A program made the translations under genes and the position numbers. From positions 1 to 64,000 of the forward strand of contig JAUJYZ010000710.1 of NCBI GenBank assembly GCA_033675265.1: 64,000 nucleotides of DNA. Direction: 5' to 3'. The notes below the pieces were generated by a model. The model was not told the origin of the DNA, did not search any database, and was given only the letters and a program-made list of their open reading frames with translations. Shown one piece after another: positions 56,283 through 64,000 of the stretch. How positions within the stretch are numbered: position 1 is the first letter of the stretch; each line of letters opens with the position of its first letter. This stretch comes from Actinostola sp. cb2023. Its lineage: Eukaryota > Cnidaria > Anthozoa > Actiniaria > Actinostolidae.

Positions 56283-58230
56283 GGGTCATGGTCCATGCCG
56301 TGGGTATCATGTCGTGGGTATCATGCCGTGGGTATCATGTCGTGGGTATCATGTCATGGGTATCATGTCATGGGTATCATGCCGTGGGTATCATGTCATG
56401 GGTATCATGTCGTGGGTATCATGCCGTGGGTATCATGTCGTGGATACCATGTCCTGGGTACCATGTCGTGGGTATGAATGAATGAATGAATGGGTATCAT
56501 ATCACGGGTTATGGTCCATGTCGTGGGTATTCTGCCGTGGGTATCATGTCGTGGGTATCATGTCGTGGGTGTCATGTGGGTATCATGTGGTGGGTGTCAT
56601 GTGGGTATCATGTGGTGGGTGTCATGTCGTGGGTATCATGTCATGGGTATCAGTGGTGGGTATCATGTCGTGGGTATCAAATCGTGGGTATCATATGTGT
56701 CGTGCGTATCATGTGATGGGTATCAAATCGTGGGTATCATCTGGTGGGTGTCATGTCGTGGGTATCATGTCATGGGTATCATGGCGTGGGTATCAAATCG
56801 TGGGTATCATATGTTGTGGGTATCATGTGGTGGGTATCAACATGGTACCCACGACATGGTACCCACGACATGACACCCACGGCATGATACCCACGACATG
56901 ATACCCACTTCATGGTACCCAAGACATGATACGCACAACATGATACCCAAGACATGGTACCCACGACATGGTACCCATGACATGATACCCAAGATATGAT
57001 ATGCACAACATGGTACCCACGACATGATACCCACGACATGGTACCCACGACATGATACTCACAGCATGATACCCATGACATGATACCCACGACATGACAC
57101 CCACGGCATGATACCCACGACATGATACCCACTTCATGGTACCCACGACATGATACCCACGACATGGTACCCACGACATGGTACCCACGACATATGGTAC
57201 CCACGACATGATACCCACGACATGGTACCCAAGACTTGATACCCACGATATGGTACCCACGACATGATACCAACAACATGGTACCCACGACATGATATGC
57301 ACAACATGATACCCAAGACATGATACCCAACACATGCTACCACGACATGGTACCCACGACATGATACCCACGACATGGTACCCAAGATATGATACCCACG
57401 ACATGATACCCACGACAAGGTACCCACAACATGGTACCCACGACATGATACCCACGACATGGTACCCAAGACATGATACCCACGACAAGGTACCCACGAC
57501 ATGGTACCCACGACATGATACCCACGACATGGTACCCAAGACTTGATACGCACAACATGATACCCAAGACATGATACCCACGACATGGTACCCACGACAT
57601 GATACCCAACACATGCTACCCAACACATGCTACCCAAGACATGATACCAACAACATGGTACCCACGACATGATACGCACAACATGATACCCAAGACATGA
57701 TACCCACGTCAAGGTACCCACGACATGGTACCCAAGACATGGACCAGGACCCACGACTTGATACCCATGATATGGTACCCACGACATGATACCCACGACA
57801 TGGCACCCAAGACATGATACCCACGACAAGGTACCCACAACATGGTACCCACGACATGATACCCACGACATGGTACCCAAGACATGATACGCACAACATG
57901 ATACCCACGTCAAGGTACCCACGACATGGTACCCAAGACATGGTACCCAAGACATGGAACCCACGACATGGACCATGATCCACGACTTGATACCCATGAT
58001 ATGGTACCCACGACATGATACCAACAACATGGTACCCACAACATGATATGCACAACATGATACCCAAGACCCAAGACATGATACCCACGACTTGATTCCC
58101 ACGATATGGTACCCACGAGATGATACCCACGATATGGTACCCACGACATGATACCCACAACATGGTACCCACGACGTGATACGCACAACATGATACCCAT
58201 GACATGATACCCAAGACATGATTCCAAGAC
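56283..58230. repeat. ~1.95-kb array of a 14-bp repeat with a strand switch
   Basis: About 140 units of CATGTCGTGGGTAT (with CATGCC, CATGGTACC and CACAACATG variants) run on the plus strand from 56283 to about 56838. The same unit then runs in the opposite orientation (ATACCCACGACATG) to about 58230. Because 14 is not a multiple of three and the unit lacks stops, several frames stay open for hundreds of codons. The 392-codon minus-strand frame at 57134-58312 is explained by this. The phrase TATCATATCACGGGT appears twice (56271 and 56493). Confidence 0.9.
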
Positions 58231-58611
58231 ATGAGCTACAATGTAGGCGGCTGCTTTCGCAGGCTAGTTTTAAGTCAAAATGGATCGACAAAAGAAGAAA
58301 ATGAAATGGCATGGTTTATAAATGTGTCTATTACACTAAAATCTATTTCACAGGTTTAGAAGTGCTGGTTAATCATGCACTACTATTTAACCTTGAAAAT
58401 TGTTTGAGCAATTATTTACTGCAATTATTGAAATAATAATAATACTAATAACAATAACAACTATAATAATAATAACAGTATATTGATAGCATTTCCAACA
58501 AAGTGGCTCTTTGTCTATCCAAAATTATAAATATAAATATATGAAGTAACAAAGATTGAGGCCATGCCTTGAAATAAATGTAGTCTTTAGTTTATTCAGA
58601 CGTTTTGCCGG

Positions 58612-58900
58612 TTAGGGCTTCATCAGTGAATGATAAAATATTGGACTCTTGAGATAATTTATGCAGTATAGTAGTAATGTGAAGTACAATATAGAAATTA
58701 TGTTAAGGTCCATTATAGGTCCATGTTGGAATCTCGATCCCACACATCCATTTATTATGTTGCTTGACACATCTCTAATTTGGAGCACTTCAATGATCTT
58801 TCTTTCATTATAACCTTTGATGTTGGGATGTAGAATTTTCCACATGATATCTTGTAAGGTAGGGGTAGCATTATGAATGATTAGATGGCAATAGACAGCT
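58612..58900 (-). pseudogene. Possible Penelope-like element 3' end (GIY-YIG region)
   Basis: The minus strand reads WKILHPNIKGYNERKIIEVL and QIRDVSSNIINGCV. This is reminiscent of the C-terminal tail after the GIY-YIG endonuclease of Penelope-like retroelements. On the same strand it is followed by CTGATGAAGCCCTAACCGGC AAAACG, a phrase of the CTGATGAAG...AAACG type often seen at such ends. There are stops upstream. The call rests on remembered patterns and is weak. Confidence 0.3.
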
Positions 58901-60396
58901 TGTCCTTATCATGCTTTTAGATCTGTGCCATACCTCCTATGTAGATCGAGTGACAGCATATTGTACATTACTACTATACAAATAGTAATACCACATAAAT
59001 TATTTATCTCAGAGTCCAATGTTATCATTCACTTATATGTATTATATTAAACTAAAATCAGTATAAACTGCAATGCTAATTACATGTATGCTCTTGTAGT
59101 TAGAAATATAAAATATTGTTGTGTTGTTTGGTGTATTCTTATAGTCTAGCGGGCAAAACATTGCATTGTTTTAATTATAGTAAGCCAAGCACCAATTGAA
59201 TCTATTTACTAGAATCATCGGTAAGTTTATTAATCAATTCTAAAACTTAGATGGATAAGACTCATAGATCTGTGGTATATTATTTGTGAAACAGCTCTAC
59301 TGAATTATCACTATTCAAATATCAGCTATTTGTACCATACAAAGTTAGTACTGTATCATACAGAATACTAAGCTTAATTATTATAACTGTAAGCTTAACT
59401 GTAAGCACTCTACAGTTTGACGATAGAACGCATTTAGCTTCTTTCTTTCCGTGATACTTACCGGGAAATCAATAACTTAAAGCTTTAAGTGTCATTGTCA
59501 GAGAAAACAGGGCAGGTCCCAAAGATGGGGGTCGGCCGATTTCGCTAATATTTTCAGCATTTGATATCTACTGGATATGATTACGAATGACGGTATTGGG
59601 AAGATTGTCTGACTTTTTCTTCCAGAGATTGACCACCCCCCCCCTTTTTTTGACCCTCTGAGAGCAAAAAACCCTTGTGCATCTAGGCCAACATTGTCAA
59701 GCAAAAATGTATACTTCCCTGTGTATTCAGTGGAAGATATTATTTATGGCATGAAACCAATCATATCTTTATGCGTTCAACGTTTTAAAATGAAGTTTAA
59801 CTGAATCAATGTTTTTTTAAATCGATCCAGTTAGCCGTACGTCATCTGCGATTTTCGGCGAGGGGAATTTTGGCAATTTTTAAATTAATTAATACCCTCC
59901 AATGCGTGTACGTCAGCGCCATTCTATTTTCAATTTTATTAAAAATCAAAAACGCTTGTTCTTGGTCGATTTTCGTTTATCGTTTGTCCAATTTCGGTTT
60001 AGCGATGGTGGTTTTTCGTTTTACGCATTACTTTAGAAAACGAAAATGGATTCCAAGTGATAGTTTTCGTTTTTCTTTACACCTAATTTTGAAAATAAGA
60101 TTTGAAAACGTTTTTCGACTTTTAAAAAAACGAATTGTTCAGACTACACGAATTGTGTTGCGATTTTGTTTATCGTATGAAATGTGGTCGAAACGTGGCC
60201 TTAGTGGGGAGGGGTCAAACGACATGAGGCAAACGACATCACCTCAATCCCTTCCCTTGGGAAGGACCGGCCTCCCAGGCAATTATAATGCACGTGCTAT
60301 AGCCGGCTGCTTTGACAAATACATTGAAACTGTTCAATCGAGCAATGCAGAAATAAACTTATGTTGGTGCTCTTTCATCCGGTGCTAGGTGAAAGT
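58901..60396. other. Unassigned DNA
   Basis: No gene is confidently recognised. A frame at 59870-60388 (172 codons) lies in a tract rich in TTTTCGTTTT-like phrases and has no domain. A C-run lies at 59634-59642. Confidence 0.35.
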
Positions 60397-60920
60397 ACAG
60401 TAAAACCCCGTTAGTACGGACACCAACGGGACAGGAAAAGTGTCCGTATTGACGAGAGTCCGCCGGTATTAACTCTTACAAATATAGTTACGTCACTTTT
60501 ATGCAGTTTATTAGTAGAAATCGTTATAGAAACATCAAATAGATTTCATAGCACTTCTCTATAGCTTCGTTTGCTCAAACGGCGTTTACTATTTTCTGTG
60601 CCAAGGGCATCACTCTTTATTGTCAGGTTGGTTTTCTCGCGGCAAAACGACAACAATCTGGACAGAGTGTTAGCAGCCTCTAGCCTTCAATCCGCAAATA
60701 GGCAGTCGAATATATAGAGAAAGGATAAAAAACAAAGAGGAAATAAAATAATGACAGCACGGTTAGCAGCGCAAAGCGTTGCTTCTTTCAACAAAAGATC
60801 ACATAAATTACCTACATAAAATGTTTGAAACTGTCCGGCGTATTAACGAGGTTAAATTTGTATTATTTTGTTGTTGTTCGGGCTTGGCTGTCCGTATTAG
60901 TGGGGTTCGACTCTGAATCT
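60396..60920. mobile_element. Pogo/Tigger-like non-autonomous element, weak
   Basis: The left end ACAGTAAAACCCCGTTAGTA with GGACACCAACGGG, and the right end GTCCGTATTAGTGGGGTTCG, are approximately inverted. CAGTAAAACCCCG-type ends are usual for pogo-like Tc1/mariner elements. No transposase is present in the ~0.5 kb. Confidence 0.5.
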
Positions 60921-61524
60921 TTGTGAAAGGAATAGCCGCTGCTGAATGATCCGTGGGCGTTTCGTTCATTCAAAATTCATTTTTTTGAAAATTGAATTCA
61001 AGTGTACTGATCTGATGATTTTGATATTCTTAGTGTTTTTTCGCATATCCAGTCTTGATTTCTTTAGCCGTTTTCAATTTCATGGTTGAATTCAAATATT
61101 TTGAAAATTGATTTCACGTGTGCTGATTCAATAATTCAGAATTTAAATTATTTTTTTAATGAATTATATTTTGCAACAGCGAAAATTTTCGGGATTCAGA
61201 TATCGGATCTCATTAACAAACCATACAGATTGGCATTTCCAGAACTTGTTACAGAGAGCAACATATTGGAAAGATAATTTTAATGACTTCAAGAAAGTTT
61301 ATCCAAAAGAACTACAGTTGAGTAGGGGTGAGGGGAGGTTCTGTTGACGCTAAAGAGGATCTTGGGTGGTCTAGGAGACCCTTTATAGGAGCGATGGAGG
61401 GAGGGAGGGAGAAAGGGGATGGAGGGACGGGGGGGGGGGGGGGGGGGGGGGGGGGGAGGGAGGGAGGAGTGAATAGTTCCATGGCTTCACGTGACAATTA
61501 ATTTGGCGCCACTTTTGAATCAAA

Positions 61525-61655
61525 ATGGACGACGTAGTTGAAGAAGACTTGATCAAGGAACTCGTGATTAAGAGAAGGTGGACTCCTAAGAAAATCAGTG
61601 AGTTTTTGAAAGAGAAGCACAAAACCATTCGTGGTCTGAGTGAGATGCGGTGTAA
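61525..61655 (+). CDS. Short first exon, possible integrase-type transposase N-terminus
   Basis: An ATG in AAAATGGACGACG opens MDDVVEEDLIKELVIKRRWT and PKKISEFLKEKHKTIRGLSE. It ends in a possible donor after MRCKK (AAGAAG|GTATTG). A helix-turn-helix-like N-terminus with IRGLSE resembles the start of some integrase-like transposases, from memory. A MITE lies downstream in the presumed intron and no second exon was found. The product could equally be a different transposon gene. Confidence 0.4.
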
Positions 61656-61726
61656 GAAGGTATTGTGAGACACACAACATTCATAAAACCTCAAGAATAA
61701 CCGACAATTTACGGTACCAACTGGAT

Positions 61727-62033
61727 CAGGGTAGCAAAGGGGGTGTTGTGATCACGCTTCACGTGACATTTCTTCGTAAATTCACGACTCAAGTCATTTC
61801 GCATCAAAATATCACGTTTACGCGCTATGACTGCGTTTTTAGCAGTACTTTATATATATTATATATTTGCTGCTAAATACTGCCCCATGGAATTTGGGCT
61901 GTGTACGGCCCTATCAAAAGAATCACGCACGTCTTAATTGCAGTTTTATCTTTTGTTTATGAAGTGTTTTTCACGATTCACGCGCCATTTTTAGGCCAAA
62001 TCACGCGTCACGTGTAACCCCTTTGCTACCCTG
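61727..62033. mobile_element. 307-bp MITE, CAGGGTAGCAAAGGGG ends, CTGGAT duplication
   Basis: CAGGGTAGCAAAGGGG on the left and CCCCTTTGCTACCCTG on the right are inverted. CTGGAT flanks both sides (61721-61726 and 62034-62039). Inner TGATCACG / CACGTGACA phrases are repeated. Confidence 0.85.
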
Positions 62034-62300
62034 CTGGATGTGTTCTCGTTCATTCTGCTCTCGCAGGTACTTGTAATTGTGCTGAATGATTGACATTTCA
62101 CAGCAGTTTGTTCTAGTGTTTATTGCGGAAGTGAAAATTTAAGTGAATATGGGACGGGGAGCTTGGCTATAGCGGGTGGTGCAGCTATAAAATGCATCTA
62201 TACATGTGCAAGCCTGCCAAAAAGGTTGTCACAATACGTTGTTAATTGTCTGACATATACTAAAACAAGACGCTCAATGAGCGTACACTCGGGCTTATGA

Positions 62301-62369
62301 AAAGGACAATGTCAGTTGCGTGAGGAGAGACCTGACAATGACTGACAGTTGCGTGACGAGGGAGACTAT
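62301..62369 (-). repeat. Inverted copy of the TAGTCTCCCTCGTCACGC repeat
   Basis: It is the reverse complement of 22321-22390 with small changes, ending GACGAGGGAGACTA. Confidence 0.75.
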
Positions 62370-62537
62370 ATGTCTGCCAGATGAAGGGCTATACGATCTC
62401 GATTTACGAACATTGACCTTGCTTGCCTTAAATGCTTTGATGTAGTTTTGAAGTACGATTTTTACGATTCCTTTTCCTTATGAATGTTTCAAACGTGGAA
62501 TAAAATAAACATCCATCATGAGTTACTGAAAATAACT

Positions 62538-63310
62538 CGACTGGCTCGACTGTTTGCATGACCTTTCTGTCAATCGGATGGAGTTATACATGACCGTTAT
62601 ACATCGTTGGTCGTGAGTTTAATTATAAACCTCGACTGTTTGCATGAGTTCTGTACATATAGCTTTCTGTCAATAGATGTAGTTATACATCGTTGGTCGT
62701 GAGTTTAATTATAAATACTCAAGGACATAATATATAACTGTACACGTACGTACTATTACAATTTTAATAGCAACACACATGGCATAGCGAGGTCATGATA
62801 GTTTTTGAGTTCATTTCATTTGCTTTTCAGTCTCGACTGGCTCGACTGTTTGCATGACTTCTGTACATATAGCTTTCCATAATAGATGTAGTTACATCGC
62901 TGGTCGTGAGTTCCATTATAAATACTCATGCAAGGACAGATCAGTCTAGAACTGTACACCGGCGTACTATTACAATTAGCAACAAAAGGCCTACAGTCTG
63001 GGGTCCAATGTCGCCTAATAACAAACATGACATATATAGCGAGGTCATGATAGTTTTTCGGAGTTCATTTCATTTGCTTTTCAGTTCATTTTTTGATGAG
63101 TTCGAGTTCGTGGAACGAAGTCGTAGAACAGCTAGCCCTTTCGAAAACGCTCGAGGAAGATTTAGAGTATGCGTATCTGGTATGTAGTAAATACGCGTAT
63201 GCGTTTCGATGGCTTGCTTTTCAGTCTCGACTGGCTCGACTGTTTGCATGACTTCTGTACATATAGCTTTCCGTAATAGATGTAGTTACATCACTGGTCG
63301 TGAGTTCACG
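62538..63310 (+). repeat. Four dispersed copies of a ~90-bp segment
   Basis: CTCGACTG(GCTCGACTG)TTTGCATGA...CATATAGCTTTC...AGATGTAGTTA(TA)CATC...GGTCGTGAGTT occurs near 62538, 62628, 62832 and 63224. The spacing is irregular. Confidence 0.8.
63096..63180 (+). CDS. Short exon-like segment, unknown protein
   Basis: An ATG opens MSSSSWNEVVEQLALSKTLE and EDLEYAYL, followed by a possible donor (CTG|GTATGT). No function is recognised. It lies within the 2.55-kb inverted-repeat element and may be a first exon of its gene or a remnant. Confidence 0.3.
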
Positions 63311-64000
63311 AGTTCGTGGAAAGGCGTTATAGAACAGCCGATAAAACACGGGCTTTAAACAGGCTCATTTCACAGACAAAAGCATACGGCTATTCGTGTG
63401 GGCCCACTCTGAAAGATGTCGTTTCATTTATAACAAAAGCAAACGCGCCTTAGCTTCATCGTGGAATGATCAACTACAATCCTGAACTTAATAGCTTGAA
63501 GATCTATGATGAGAAATCTTGAAACTCGATAGGATCAAATACATCGCATTCTTTCTTCATTCTTCGCATTCCTTCACCATGAAAAAATAAATAACAAGAA
63601 AGTCCATTTTCTAACTCGGGCTTCCTTCGGAAGGGCCCGAGTAATAACTGAATACACGTAAAACGAGGCGCCAAACCACTCACTCCGTCCTTCCCTCCCT
63701 CCCTCCGTCCTTACCTCTCTCCCTCTGTCCTTCCCTCCCTCCGTCCCTATCTCCCTCCCTCCGTCCTTCCCTCCCTCCCTCCCTCCCTCCCTCCGTCCGA
63801 CGTCCCTCCTAGATTACCCAAGATACTCTTTAGCGTCAACAGAAACCCCCCTACTCAACTGTTGTACAAGTTCTGGAAGACATTCTGGGGTTTTTTTTTA
63901 TTAGAGCTGAATTTCGAAAATGTTTCGCAGTTAGAATATAGAATTCGATCATGACATTGAAAATAGAAATCAGTGCGAGTGAATTGAATTTTTTGAAAAT

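Larger units (their letters stand above)
61314..63861. mobile_element. 2.55-kb element with TIRs containing G/C-runs
   Basis: The left end CAGTTGAGTAGGGG, TTCTGTTGACGCTAAAGAG and TCTTGGGT(G/A)(G/A)TCTAGGAG, followed by a GGAGGGAGGG tract (61396-61470), is mirrored by 63670-63861. Both arms carry the purine/pyrimidine microsatellite, which differs in length. The interior holds exon-like segments at 61525 and 63096, a MITE (61727-62033) and repeated segments. Confidence 0.75.

Noticed and set aside
57134..58312. 392-codon open frame on the minus strand and other long frames in the same array
   Set aside because: They are produced by the stop-free 14-bp repeat, which stays open in several frames on both strands.
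59870..60388. 172-codon open frame as a gene
   Set aside because: The frame has repetitive Phe/Arg/Lys content from TTTTCGTTTT-like phrases and no motif.

Overview
This is eukaryotic, intron-bearing, AT-rich DNA. It is almost entirely built of mobile elements and repeats, and no ordinary single-copy host gene could be recognised. Frequent TACATGTA-type motifs, hairpin MITEs and cnidarian-style transposon genes suggest a marine invertebrate. A cnidarian is most likely and a sponge is the main alternative. This is an inference from memory of such families, not from a database search.

Layout. 1-7.5 kb: intergenic DNA with a diverged inverted pair (588-905 / 5270-5712) enclosing a broken Tc1/IS630-type transposase, plus hairpin MITEs. 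7.5-8.6 kb: a 1.05-kb near-perfect fold-back element. 8.6-25.7 kb is the core. A KDZ/HMGXB3-like transposase gene (C2H2 fingers, SWIM-like motif, transposase core, C-terminal cysteine-protease-like domain) starts at 8631. It is split in its first exon by a 9.25-kb DNA transposon (8693-17940) and resumes at 17941. The inserted element has 323-bp terminal inverted repeats. It carries two convergent genes: an integrase-type DDE transposase (plus strand) and a CUE-HECT ubiquitin ligase (minus strand). Each gene begins just inside one of the identical repeats. 25.8-31 kb: a CCCCGGGG MITE, a Tc1/mariner-like non-autonomous element, tandem repeats and G/T-rich unassigned DNA. 32-40 kb: a Tx1/L1-like LINE (ORF1 with three CCHC knuckles; ORF2 with endonuclease and reverse transcriptase, three frameshifts) nested in a larger inverted-repeat DNA element. 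40-51 kb: hairpin MITEs, a TAGTCTCC element with a 9-bp target duplication and a captured RecQ helicase exon, and several nested fold-backs. 51-58 kb: microsatellites, minisatellites, fragments of an unrecognised gene, and a 2-kb array of a 14-bp repeat that switches strand. 58-64 kb: a possible Penelope-type end, a pogo-like element and a 2.5-kb inverted-repeat element with G/C tracts and two exon-like segments.

The genes here work as transposon machinery, not as a host pathway. Most are decayed by single-base indels or stops. Catalytic residues can still be read in the integrase (D, D, E), the HECT C-lobe (Cys), the LINE RT (YADD) and the protease-like domain (Cys, His). The most interesting unit is the long-TIR transposon pairing an integrase with a HECT ligase. 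Next are the families of TIR elements whose target duplications can be read directly, in one case against an uninterrupted related site elsewhere in the window.
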